A stretch of 64,000 bases of DNA, from NCBI RefSeq assembly GCF_036867415.1, contig NZ_JBAJHU010000002.1:496001-560000 (forward strand). Reading direction: 5' to 3'. The notes beneath the pieces are model-generated. The model was given only the letters and a program-made list of their open reading frames with translations, had not been told where the DNA came from and did not search any database. Shown piece after piece: positions 48,161 to 57,440 of this stretch. The position numbers were made by a program, and so were the translations under genes. The stretch comes from Rossellomorea sp036867415 (lineage in GTDB: Bacteria > Bacillota > Bacilli > Bacillales > Bacillaceae_B). The stretch's first letter is position 1. Each line of letters begins with the position of its first letter.

Positions 48161-49492
48161 TTATAGCTTGTAGTATTTGCCAGTAACTTCGTTAAGGTGT
48201 TTACTAAGGGCATTCCGTGTGTCAAAGATCACAGGTGCTTTTTTAGCGATAAGACTGTAATCAAAATCGGAATGATCTGTAGTCAATACAACAATATCTG
48301 CTTCTTCTAATAAATCTTGAGAAAGGCTATATGTCTCCACAACACTATTTGAGTGTTTAAAAGTAGTTACATAAGGATCAGAAACTTTCCAATCAGCACC
48401 TGCTTTATCAAGTTCTTTCATTATTTCAAGAACAGGAGATTCTCTGACATCATCAATGTCTTTTTTATATGCAACTCCTAATAATAATACTTTCGAGCCA
48501 TTAAGAGACTTTTTCTCTGTATTCAAAATCTTCATCATGCGTTCAACTACAAACTCAGGCATGGTGTTGTTAATTTCCCCGGCCAATTCAATTAGACGAG
48601 TATGATAATTAAATTCTCTTGCTTTCCACGTTAAATAAAATGGATCGATTGGAATGCAATGACCGCCTAAGCCTGGACCAGGGTAGAAAGCCATAAATCC
48701 ATAAGGCTTAGTCTTAGCTGCATCAATCACTTCCCATACATCTATCCCCATCTTATTGCATAAGATGGCCATTTCATTTGCAAGAGCAATATTAATATGT
48801 CTGAACGTGTTTTCGTATATTTTTTCCATTTCAGCTATAGCTGGACTACTTACTTCATGTACATCACCTTCTAGTACTTTTCTATAAAGTGCAGCTGCTA
48901 TTTCAGTACATTCTTCTGTAATACCACCCACTACTTTGGGTGTGTTTTTTGTATTGAACTGCTTGTTTCCTGGATCTACTCTTTCAGGAGAATAAGCAAC
49001 AAAGAATTCCTTACCGCATGATAAACCTGACTTCTCTAATAAAGGCTTAACTATTTCTTCTGTAGTACCTGGGTATGTTGTACTCTCTAAAACAACTAAC
49101 ATCCCCTCATGGAGATATTTGGAAATTTCAGCAGTTGATTTTTCCACATACGATGTATCAGGCTGCATATATGAATCTAATGGTGTAGGGACACAAATAG
49201 CAACTGCGTCCACTTCTGAAATTTTCGCATAATCTGTAGTGGCAGTCAGTTGTCCCTTTTTCACCATTTCTGTTAATTCTTCATCGATTATATCGCCAAT
49301 ATAGTTTTCACCATTATTGACTTGATTAACTCTTTCCTTTTGAACGTCAAACCCTATAACTTTATATCCTGATTTCGCTTTTTCTACTGCCAGAGGGAGG
49401 CCTACATACCCTAACCCTACAACAGCGATTACTGCTTCTTTATCGTTTATTTTATTATATAATTCATTAAAGATTGGACTATTTTTTTCCAT
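48161..49492 (-). CDS. wbpA: UDP-N-acetylglucosamine 6-dehydrogenase, WbpA-like
   Basis: 443 aa, three-domain nucleotide-sugar dehydrogenase. NAD site AVVGLGYVGLPLAVEKAKSG, catalytic Cys in GPGLGGHCIPIDPFYLTWKA, and C-terminal VLLLGVAYKKDIDDVRESP. The GLGGHCIPIDPFY form is typical of the WbpA/WbpO group (UDP-HexNAc oxidised to the uronate) rather than UDP-glucose dehydrogenase. Ten bases upstream lies the end of the WbpB-like gene. First step of the proposed UDP-ManNAc(3NAc)A pathway. UDP-ManNAc as substrate remains possible. Confidence 0.88.
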   Translation of the reverse strand: MEKNSPIFNELYNKINDKEAVIAVVGLGYVGLPLAVEKAKSGYKVIGFDVQKERVNQVNNGENYIGDIIDEELTEMVKKGQLTATTDYAKISEVDAVAICVPTPLDSYMQPDTSYVEKSTAEISKYLHEGMLVVLESTTYPGTTEEIVKPLLEKSGLSCGKEFFVAYSPERVDPGNKQFNTKNTPKVVGGITEECTEIAAALYRKVLEGDVHEVSSPAIAEMEKIYENTFRHINIALANEMAILCNKMGIDVWEVIDAAKTKPYGFMAFYPGPGLGGHCIPIDPFYLTWKAREFNYHTRLIELAGEINNTMPEFVVERMMKILNTEKKSLNGSKVLLLGVAYKKDIDDVRESPVLEIMKELDKAGADWKVSDPYVTTFKHSNSVVETYSLSQDLLEEADIVVLTTDHSDFDYSLIAKKAPVIFDTRNALSKHLNEVTGKYYKL

Positions 49493-49502
49493 GTTTACAC
49501 CT

Positions 49503-50516
49503 CTATGTTAGCCTAACAGGCTTATTTAATTCCGCAGAATTGTATAAAGATATTACTAATTCTAATGCTTTTTTACCATCTTCTCCGGTGACAACAGGAG
49601 CTCTATCGTTTTGAACTGCCTCAATCATATCCTCAATAATACACTGGTGACCAGGTTTTCCGATAGGATCTTGTTCAATTTCACCAATTAGTTGTTTTAC
49701 ATCGTCTTCAGAGTAACCCTCTACATTTAAGTGCTGGATTAAACTGGCAGTAGTACCGCCAATTTTTATTGTTCCAGATTCCCCAAATATACTTAGTGTT
49801 TCTTCCAAATTCTTAGGGTAAACAGTTGTCGCAGCTTCTACCACTCCTAAGGAGCCATCTTTAAATTTCACTACGCCCGTAGAAACATCCTCCGCTTCAA
49901 TATTTCTAAATCTTGTAGCTGCCATACTAAATACTTCTTCAGCATCACCCATCATCCATAACAAGAGATCCAGGTTATGAATCGCTTGATTCATTAATAC
50001 ACCACCGTCTAGAGACTTAGTTCCTCTCCAAGGTGCCTGATCATAGTATGCTTGATTTCGATTCCATCTCACTGTAGCGTTCCCGTGGCTTAACTTACCA
50101 AAGAAACCATTGTTAATTAAATGCTTTAGTTTGACCATAGCAGGTCTAAATCGATTAGGGTGAACTACAGATAATTTGACATTATTTTGTTTACAAGCAT
50201 CAATCATTTTATCTGTATCCTCAATTGTTAATGCAATAGGCTTTTCAACTATTATATGTTTTTTTGCCTCTGCAATCTTTATTGTCAAGTTTGCGTGAAA
50301 ACCGCTTGGTGTACAAATATTTACGACGTCTATATCATTATTCAGTAAAAGATCATCTAAATTTATATAAGGAACTGCTTTGTATTTATCAATAAAATCA
50401 GTCATTTTGGACTCGTCTGTATCACACACAGCTACTAAATTTGCTCCTGCAGCGTTTAAAATTGCTTCTGCATGTTTATGTGCTATATGTCCACAACCTA
50501 CAATAGCAAAATTCAT
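49503..50516 (-). CDS. wbpB: Gfo/Idh/MocA oxidoreductase, WbpB-like
   Basis: 337 aa. N-terminal Rossmann fold (AIVGCGHIAHKHAEAIL), EKPIALT motif, and C-terminal alpha/beta domain with GGVLMNQAIHNLDLLLWMMG (His-containing active-site helix). WbpB-type enzymes oxidise C3 of UDP-GlcNAc-uronate, recycling NADH with 2-oxoglutarate. Immediate neighbour of the WbpA-like gene, as in other such clusters. Specific substrate inferred from context. Confidence 0.85.
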   Translation of the reverse strand: MNFAIVGCGHIAHKHAEAILNAAGANLVAVCDTDESKMTDFIDKYKAVPYINLDDLLLNNDIDVVNICTPSGFHANLTIKIAEAKKHIIVEKPIALTIEDTDKMIDACKQNNVKLSVVHPNRFRPAMVKLKHLINNGFFGKLSHGNATVRWNRNQAYYDQAPWRGTKSLDGGVLMNQAIHNLDLLLWMMGDAEEVFSMAATRFRNIEAEDVSTGVVKFKDGSLGVVEAATTVYPKNLEETLSIFGESGTIKIGGTTASLIQHLNVEGYSEDDVKQLIGEIEQDPIGKPGHQCIIEDMIEAVQNDRAPVVTGEDGKKALELVISLYNSAELNKPVRLT

Positions 50517-50604
50517 ATTTGATGCTCCCTTGTTTTGTTTTTTACCATTTAAATGCTAACCTTGTCGACACAATTTGTCAATAAAACTTAAGAGTACAAA
50601 TTTG

Positions 50605-51558
50605 TTACTTTTTCAATACACTCTGTAACGATTCTTTCATTTTTAAAACTTTAGAGTTTTTTTTGGTTATTTGATGAAAAGGAACCTGTGCTGCACCCAT
50701 GGAAGCAAAGAACCTTTCTATGGGTTCGATCATGCTTCCTTCAAAATCAAAACTATTTGAAACTGAAGCTGAGAATTGTATTGCCTCCCAAATTAATAAA
50801 GACATCGCGTTGCTGCTCCTTAATTCTGGATCACTCCCACTCATTATATAGTAAGCACTATTTTCGTCCCAAACTAAATATAATGCACTGTGAATCCTTC
50901 CATCATTATCCTTTGCGATTAAAATTTTTCTACTATTCTTTTCTTTGCAAGCTGAATCAAGTCTCTTTAGATAGTCAAGGTTATATGGGATGTTAATATT
51001 TTGCCTTTCAAAGGTTAATTTATTTATACTATAGAAAAGCTCGATATCTTCTGTCTCTTCTACTCTAACTAGTTCATTCGCCTTTTTAATATCACGTCTC
51101 ATACTATCTTTAAAATATTTAAAGACAGCATCTAAATCACTTAAATCCTCAATTCTATAAGTATACCTTGTCGTTTGCTCAAACTCCTCCCAATAAAAAG
51201 GGAGCCAATTTGTTATTGAGTGATGGAAGTTTTGTTTGAAATAGTCGAATTTAGGGAGCTGTTTAATTAGTTTTTTCATAACCTCTCTTTCAAAAGAAAG
51301 TTTTTTTACATATTTTTGCTTAGGTGGGTATTTCATCCACACTCCTAAAGTTTGAGTCAATTTAGGCATCATAATATAAGTCATATTTTTACGTTTTTCT
51401 AAATAATAAGGAAGAGAGGCAACAATTTGGCCTCCTTTTTCAACAAGAACTACATCCCAATTATCACCACATACCGCATCTAACCACCAACTCCGGGAAA
51501 ATAACGGAATGGTTTTATCTTCTAAACATAACTTTTTATAGCGTTCTTTATTAGTCAT
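50605..51558 (-). CDS. FemAB/GNAT-like acyltransferase
   Basis: 317 aa from the ATG at 51558 (GGAG eight bases before; an open frame continues eight codons upstream). Motifs FSRSWWLDAVCGDNWDVVL, a middle FKDSMRRDIKKANE and a C-terminal ALYLVWDENSAYYIMSGSDPE...NAMSLLIWEAIQ...FDFEGSM are typical of the FemAB-like GNAT group (Acetyltransf_6) found in exopolysaccharide clusters. Likely transfers an acyl or aminoacyl group to a sugar; donor and acceptor unknown. Overlaps the upstream sulfotransferase gene by a few bases. Confidence 0.82.
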   Translation of the reverse strand: MTNKERYKKLCLEDKTIPLFSRSWWLDAVCGDNWDVVLVEKGGQIVASLPYYLEKRKNMTYIMMPKLTQTLGVWMKYPPKQKYVKKLSFEREVMKKLIKQLPKFDYFKQNFHHSITNWLPFYWEEFEQTTRYTYRIEDLSDLDAVFKYFKDSMRRDIKKANELVRVEETEDIELFYSINKLTFERQNINIPYNLDYLKRLDSACKEKNSRKILIAKDNDGRIHSALYLVWDENSAYYIMSGSDPELRSSNAMSLLIWEAIQFSASVSNSFDFEGSMIEPIERFFASMGAAQVPFHQITKKNSKVLKMKESLQSVLKK

Positions 51559-52516
51559 TTTCAAAACTCCAATCCAACTCATTGATATAATTCTTTAGTA
51601 ATTGTATGTCTTTTTCAGAAATTGTTTGCTTTTCACTAAAGTTAATATCATTATTCAAAGCATTTTCACGAAACTTGGCATTATTTCCCAATAGAGTTCG
51701 CGCTTCACTAATAATTTGATCAGGACTTTGACAAAGATCTCTGTACTTAACTATCAAAATATTCTCTTTTTTGAATAACTTTAAATCATTATAAATCTGT
51801 TTTTCAAGGTAATAAATTTGTTTAACTATTTGCTCATGTATACATAGATTTTGTAATTCCTGGTAATTACGAGGTTTAACTGACCACCAAGTGTTTTCAT
51901 CAATATTAAGTTTTTTTCTTGCTTTGAAAATAGATTGAGCTGTATATAAAGGATCTCTTCTAACAAAAATAAACTTTGCATTAGGAGCAACTTCTTTCAA
52001 TAGTCTTAGTCTTTGGCCAGCATTAAGATTTTTAAATACAATAGGTTTTTTATATTTATTGATAACTGAATAAATTTCGTTTCTTATGTTATTTACCACT
52101 TCTTGATTAACCTCATCGGTGTCAACAAAGTGTTTCTCTTTCGGTAAATACCTATACCAAAATCCTCCTGATTCACTCGGTGCATTCAACCCACAATTAA
52201 AAGTGTTTCCGAAATTGGATTTAAAACAGTTATGCGGAAGATCTTTATGCAATTTATTACTAAGCCAAAAACCAAAATAAGGTGAATCGTTAAATAAATC
52301 AACCAAGTTACTTATATATTTTACGTCCAGCTGATTAGTAATCGTCTGATATAAAACTGTAGAACCAGTTCGTGGTGCACCAATAATAAAAAGAGGGTGT
52401 AAATGTTTCTCCTCTTTTGATATTCTTTTTATAAAAGTCTTTTCCAAAATCGATGTAATTGGGGATGTTAGCCTGCTGATCCGACTAATTAGTTTTATTT
52501 TCTCGATATTATCCAT
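51551..52516 (-). CDS. Sulfotransferase
   Basis: 321 aa. 5'-phosphosulfate loop FIIGAPRTGSTVLYQTI near the N-terminus and 3'-phosphate site FIFVRRDPLYTAQSIFKARK in the middle match PAPS-dependent sulfotransferases of the carbohydrate type. No signal peptide; cytoplasmic. Position between the flippase and FemAB-like genes suggests sulfation of a lipid-linked EPS unit. Sulfated EPS is unusual in bacilli, and PAPS genes are not in the window. The family call is good, the substrate is inference. Confidence 0.85.
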   Translation of the reverse strand: MDNIEKIKLISRISRLTSPITSILEKTFIKRISKEEKHLHPLFIIGAPRTGSTVLYQTITNQLDVKYISNLVDLFNDSPYFGFWLSNKLHKDLPHNCFKSNFGNTFNCGLNAPSESGGFWYRYLPKEKHFVDTDEVNQEVVNNIRNEIYSVINKYKKPIVFKNLNAGQRLRLLKEVAPNAKFIFVRRDPLYTAQSIFKARKKLNIDENTWWSVKPRNYQELQNLCIHEQIVKQIYYLEKQIYNDLKLFKKENILIVKYRDLCQSPDQIISEARTLLGNNAKFRENALNNDINFSEKQTISEKDIQLLKNYINELDWSFEND

Positions 52517-53792
52517 TTATTTCACCCTCTAAATCTTTCCCATAGCTGTGTTTTTTTATTTTATAAAAAAAGTAAATATAATAAAACGATAACACTATAG
52601 AATAAGTAAGAAATAATACTTCCGGTTCTAATCTGAAATATTTTGCTAGTCCGAATATCACTAAAGTCAATGCAAGTAGTCCAACTTGCCACAAAAGCCC
52701 AAATTTATTCTTTTTAAACAAGGGATTTGTTATTGATAATGGAGTTACAACGAACCTCAAAAAGAATAATGGCATTAATAATTGAGCATAGTTCCCAGCT
52801 TTCGCCCATTCGGTCCCAAATATTAGAGTAACGATATCATCAATGAAGAAAAACAGAAATGTAAAGGAAGGAAGCGAAATAATCAATAACTTTTTTAAAG
52901 TGGAATTGAAAGTGAGTTTCGCATTCCCTGTTTTTCTTTTTTCTTCTGCCGCTTTCTGAAAATAAACTTGTCCAATGGAGCTCCCGACCAATCTGATAGG
53001 TGTCCCAAGTATCCTCTGTATTAAGGAAAAATACCCTAGTATTGTTAGAGAATAGAGAGAGGAAATAAAAATGCTTGTAATGTTTTGGGACAGCGTGTTT
53101 GAAAGTCCTCCCCACATAGTAAATGTTGGGTATTCTTTGTACTCTTTAGCAAGTCTTTTCATCTCTTTAATGTTGACTACCTTCAATATATTATTCTTCC
53201 TGAGAATATTTTTAAGTAATCTTGTATTCCCTGTAATATTGGATAGTATTTGGCCTAAAATAAGACCAAGTTCACCTGGCTTTAAGAAACCAATTGAAAG
53301 TTGAACAACCCCTGTTACAACTGACTTATAAATATTTGCTCTTGAAATATCTTTATAGTTTTTAAAACGGGTATTTAAATAATTTAGCATATTAAACAGG
53401 CCTACTAACAAAACCACTCCAGGAGCAACATACAACCAAGTAGAAATTTGCTCGTTTCCTAATATATAGACTAAATAGTCATGCAAAAACAGTACTATTA
53501 AAAGTAATGAAAAACTGAATAATGCCGCTATTATTAATGAAAGTGATGCAATGTTTATTGCATCCTCGTCTTCTGCTGGCAAAACAATCGCTAACTCATA
53601 CTTGGCATTTGCAATGCTCCCGAAAATTGTGATGATTGAGACAAACAGAGCATAAACACCAAAATCCTCAGGTGAATAGATTCTGGTAAGGATAGGTGAA
53701 ATGATAAGGGGTATCGCTTGAGCAATCGTAGTGCCTGATAGCAAAGTTATTACGTTTTTATTAAAATCATTTGAAAGAATCCGTTTCCACAT
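52509..53792 (-). CDS. Wzx-like polysaccharide flippase (MATE/MVF-type exporter)
   Basis: 427 aa from the ATG at 53792 (AAGGAG six bases upstream; an open frame extends 19 codons further). About 12-14 membrane helices. N-terminal LLSGTTIAQAIPLIISPILTR and YSPEDFGVYALF motifs are typical of Wzx/RfbX. Family role: flip undecaprenyl-linked repeat units across the membrane. Overlaps the next gene by eight bases. Confidence 0.9.
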   Translation of the reverse strand: MWKRILSNDFNKNVITLLSGTTIAQAIPLIISPILTRIYSPEDFGVYALFVSIITIFGSIANAKYELAIVLPAEDEDAINIASLSLIIAALFSFSLLLIVLFLHDYLVYILGNEQISTWLYVAPGVVLLVGLFNMLNYLNTRFKNYKDISRANIYKSVVTGVVQLSIGFLKPGELGLILGQILSNITGNTRLLKNILRKNNILKVVNIKEMKRLAKEYKEYPTFTMWGGLSNTLSQNITSIFISSLYSLTILGYFSLIQRILGTPIRLVGSSIGQVYFQKAAEEKRKTGNAKLTFNSTLKKLLIISLPSFTFLFFFIDDIVTLIFGTEWAKAGNYAQLLMPLFFLRFVVTPLSITNPLFKKNKFGLLWQVGLLALTLVIFGLAKYFRLEPEVLFLTYSIVLSFYYIYFFYKIKKHSYGKDLEGEING

Positions 53793-53910
53793 ATTTTTCT
53801 CCTTGCTTTTAGCGTGTAGATAGTTTTTGCATCCTATATATCTTAGCATATTGGTTTTTATAGTGTATTTTACTCAAGTTTATCTCTCGCAAGAGAACTT
53901 ATTAAAATCC

Positions 53911-55686
53911 TTATAACCATACGAAGTAGATAATAAATAGACTAACCAACATCACAATTATATTCAACGGAATCCCTACCCTTAAATAATCTATAAACTT
54001 GTATCCTCCGGGTCCATACACTATTAGGTTTGTTTGATATCCTATAGGGGTAGAAAACCCAGCTGACGCAGCAATAGTAATTGCCACAGCAAAAGCCATC
54101 GGTTCCACCTGATTCTGTTGAGAAATTTCAATAGCTATTGGAAACATTAATACAGCCGCAGCGCTATTTGAGATGATCTCAGTAAATATATTGGTGATAA
54201 CATAAATAATCACCAATAGTCCGAAAGTACCTAGTGGTTTCGCCATAGAAGTAAGTAATCCCGCAAGCCACGAAGCTGTACCACTCTCAATTAAAGCTGC
54301 GCCGATTCCAAACGCACTCGCTATCAAGAGGAGAACGTTGAATTGAATAGAATGCTTTGCCTCCTCAGGTGTTATAATTTTTGTTAAAAACAGAATTAGA
54401 ACCATTAATACCATTGCTTTAAACATTGAGATTACATTGAAAGTCACTAGAGTAACCATTGCTAACAAAGTGAAAATAGAGAACCACCCCTTTGCTTGGT
54501 TCTCTAATTGGGGGGGGTTGTTTATTAAGGTGACGACAAAGAAATCAGTTGTTGCATCAGCACGTTTTCTAAAGTCGCTACCTCCCAAAATAAGTAAGTG
54601 ATCCCCTGGTTTTAATATTATTTCACCTATTTTACTTTCAATTCTTTCATTTTTTCTATGGACTGCAATAATACTGGCATCATAGTTACTCCGGAAATTT
54701 GAGTCGTTAATTCTTTTGTGTAATAGGCTGGATTGATCCGAAATCACAGCCTCTACAAGTTTGATATTTCTATCTTTTAAGTTGTTAAGGTTCAGTTCTG
54801 ACCCTGTTTCTATATGGAGACCTTTCATTGTCTGTAATTCAGCAATAGTAGTTAACAACCCAGTAAAAATTAATTTATCACCTTGAAGTATTTTAGTCGA
54901 TGATTTAACAGGTGAAATTACTTCATTGTTTCTTATAATTTGGACTAAGAATAGACCTTTTAAGTTTCTTAGGCCCGCCACTTCAATTGATTGGTTTTCA
55001 AACGGAAAATCTTCTAATACGATAACTTCAGCTAAATATTCTTTTGCTCTCTCCTGTACGGTTTCAGTTAAGTTTTTATAATCAGGTAACAATTTATACC
55101 CTATGGTGGTGATATACAAAATCCCTATCATAGTGATCGGTATTCCAATTATACAAAGTTCGAAAAAAGAATAACCTTTAAAACCCGCATCTTTTAAAAG
55201 ACCATGAACTACTAAATTTGTGGACGTTCCAATCAATGTAATCGTCCCACCCAAGATGGTGGCATATGATAGAGGGATTAACACCTTTGATGCTGAAACT
55301 CCATTATCTTGACACCACTTTCTTAAAATTGGTGTTAACGTAACTACAATAGGAGTATTATTCATAAAACCTGAAAAAATAGCTATGGGTGTTAATATTT
55401 TGGCCAATAACCATTTACTACCAGTTTGTCGGTCCAAAAGATTGATTATTAATCTTTCTGCAATACCACTTTTCTGAATTGCGCCAGCAACTATAAATAA
55501 CAATGCAATTGTTAGCATACCTTCATTTGAAAAGCCACTTAGAGCGTCTTCGACGGAAATTACATTAGTAATTAAAAACATAGCCAGTGTTATAAAAACT
55601 AATATATCTGGTCGTATCCATTCTCTTATTAATCCTATCATCATAATAATAATAGAAATCAAAACAAATCCAATTTCTATAGTCAC
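53911..55686 (-). CDS. SLC13/DASS-type anion permease with TrkA-C domains
   Basis: 591 aa. Two membrane halves (about 1-195 and 400-591) with MNNTPIVVTLTP, GGTITLIGTSTNLVVHG, SNSAAAVLMFPIAI and GFSTPIGYQTNLIVYGPGGY, the SN-type substrate motifs of the DASS family. Between them are two RCK_C/TrkA-C domains (about 215-300 and 305-385). Algal and bacterial members with this layout transport sulfate. Starts at GTG with a rather distant GGGG SD. It is the first gene of the EPS transcript, so sulfate supply for the sulfotransferase is an attractive but unproven role. Confidence 0.85.
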   Translation of the reverse strand: MTIEIGFVLISIIIMMIGLIREWIRPDILVFITLAMFLITNVISVEDALSGFSNEGMLTIALLFIVAGAIQKSGIAERLIINLLDRQTGSKWLLAKILTPIAIFSGFMNNTPIVVTLTPILRKWCQDNGVSASKVLIPLSYATILGGTITLIGTSTNLVVHGLLKDAGFKGYSFFELCIIGIPITMIGILYITTIGYKLLPDYKNLTETVQERAKEYLAEVIVLEDFPFENQSIEVAGLRNLKGLFLVQIIRNNEVISPVKSSTKILQGDKLIFTGLLTTIAELQTMKGLHIETGSELNLNNLKDRNIKLVEAVISDQSSLLHKRINDSNFRSNYDASIIAVHRKNERIESKIGEIILKPGDHLLILGGSDFRKRADATTDFFVVTLINNPPQLENQAKGWFSIFTLLAMVTLVTFNVISMFKAMVLMVLILFLTKIITPEEAKHSIQFNVLLLIASAFGIGAALIESGTASWLAGLLTSMAKPLGTFGLLVIIYVITNIFTEIISNSAAAVLMFPIAIEISQQNQVEPMAFAVAITIAASAGFSTPIGYQTNLIVYGPGGYKFIDYLRVGIPLNIIVMLVSLFIIYFVWL

Positions 55687-56279
55687 GAGATTCTTTGTCC
55701 CCTTACTCCAGAGTTCATAATATTTGTTAAAAGTGAGCCAGATAGATCCTTAACTAAAACAATGTCTAAAAGATGCTTATAGACACGATTAACCTGTTTT
55801 TACGTAATAGATTTAACAATATATCTACATTTATTAATAATTGTCTTATATAACCCTTATTAACACAAAGTCTTGCAAAGTTGATTTTCTCTTTATATTT
55901 AACACTTAAGTTTTTCGAAAGTTTAAACTTTGTCTCGTTTATTCCCTTTACAAGGATAATAATAACTATTCATACATTCAAGTTAAATTAGTGTTACATC
56001 ACCACAATAACTTTTCTAAGGATTTAATTAAACAGTTTGGTAGTCTATTTGATTATAATAAATAGTAGATTGTCTCATTAATATTGATTTGGTTTTATTC
56101 AAAAGCTGTTCCTTATAAATAAGGACTAGTAATTAATATAATTATAGTTTCATACCAAAATTTCGACCCTTTCAGGATAAAAGACCTGCAATATACCCGA
56201 AAATTCTCCCGCTTTACACGTAATATATGGTAAAATGACAGGAAAATATACCAAAAAAGTACATAAAAGGAGAAAACTC
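55687..56279. other. Divergent intergenic upstream of the EPS transcript
   Basis: About 590 bp, very AT-rich. Holds an AAAGTTTAAACTTT palindrome (55918-55931) and the promoter regions for the EPS cluster (minus) and the LysM gene (plus). The SD AAAAGGAG for the latter lies at its right end. No convincing coding frame; no JUMPstart-like element recognised. Confidence 0.5.
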
Positions 56280-57326
56280 GTGAAAAAAACAATTGTGTCT
56301 TTTGCAACTACTGCTGTCCTGTCGACCACTTTCGTCTCAACTGTTGCCGCGAATACTTATAAGGTTGAATCTGGTGACTCTCTTTGGTCTATTGCTAAGA
56401 AATACGAATTAACCGTTGCCAATTTAAAACAGGTAAACAAGCTAAAGTCTGATGTGATATATCCAAATCAAGTGCTGAAGTTAGCAGCTGTATCGGATAA
56501 CTCTCCTTCAGCACCTCCTAAGACCGGATCAGTTAAATCCTACACAGTGAAGTCCGGGGATACTCTTATCGCCATAGCTAATGCACATTCTATCACTTTG
56601 GGAGAATTGAAAAATTGGAATAATATAAACAGTTATTTAATTTATCCAGGTCAGAAATTAACGGTTTCTAATGGCGCAACGGAAGCACCGCAGGAAGAGG
56701 CAGCTCCTAATCCGGCTCCCGTCAAACCGCCGGCAAATCCAGGGATTGGTTCATACACTGTCAATTCAGGTGATACCCTCTCGCATATAAGCCTTAAACA
56801 TAAGGTCAGCGTAGCAGAAATCAAGAAACTCAATAACCTTAAAAGTGATATGATCTATGTTGGACAAAGTTTGAAGCTGGAAACGTCACAAGCCGTTCAG
56901 CCATCCCAACCTTCTACGCCAGCAAAGCCGGCTCCAGAAGCAGACAACAGTGTCTCTTTCAATGCAGACCAGCTCATTTCTCAGGCTAAAGCTCAGCTTG
57001 GCAAGCCTTATGTGTGGGGAGGCTCAACTACTGCAGGATTCGACTGCAGCGGATTCATCCACTATGCATTCAATAAATCCGGGGTCAGTATCCTCCGAAC
57101 TTCAAGCGAAGGATATTATAACCGTTCATTCTATGTTAACAAACCATCCGTTGGCGATCTTGTCTTTTTTGAAAATACATACAAAAAGGGTATTTCGCAT
57201 TTAGGAATCTATGTTGGTGATAATAAATTCATCCACGCAGGCGATAACGGTGTAGAGATCACCAGCCTGGACAATTCTTATTGGAAATCAAAGTTTGATG
57301 GATTTAAAAGATTTTATGAATTGTAA
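56280..57326 (+). CDS. Secreted LysM x3 - NlpC/P60 D,L-endopeptidase, second copy
   Basis: 348 aa from the GTG seven bases after AAAAGGAG. Signal peptide (TIVSFATTAVLSTTFVSTVAA), LysM repeats at about 26-70, 89-131 and 156-199, Pro-rich linkers, then NlpC/P60 with Cys256 (DCSGF), His307 (SHLGIYVG) and His319 (FIHAG). Same plan as the 9928-10863 protein, with the same SGF-I-xYxFN and EGYYxRS blocks, so the two are paralogues. Wall hydrolase likely active in cell separation or turnover. Confidence 0.93.
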   Translation: MKKTIVSFATTAVLSTTFVSTVAANTYKVESGDSLWSIAKKYELTVANLKQVNKLKSDVIYPNQVLKLAAVSDNSPSAPPKTGSVKSYTVKSGDTLIAIANAHSITLGELKNWNNINSYLIYPGQKLTVSNGATEAPQEEAAPNPAPVKPPANPGIGSYTVNSGDTLSHISLKHKVSVAEIKKLNNLKSDMIYVGQSLKLETSQAVQPSQPSTPAKPAPEADNSVSFNADQLISQAKAQLGKPYVWGGSTTAGFDCSGFIHYAFNKSGVSILRTSSEGYYNRSFYVNKPSVGDLVFFENTYKKGISHLGIYVGDNKFIHAGDNGVEITSLDNSYWKSKFDGFKRFYEL

Positions 57327-57440
57327 TAGAATATTACTGCCGAGAAAACATATAGATAGTTCTGGTCATGTCAGAGGCCACAAAAGTTTATATAACTAAG
57401 TAAAAGTCAGGTACTCGCTTAATTGGGAGTACCTGACTTT

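Noticed and set aside
56113..56307. 64-aa minus frame upstream of the LysM gene
   Set aside because: Covers that gene's promoter and SD, Phe/Tyr-rich from AT-rich DNA, no SD of its own.
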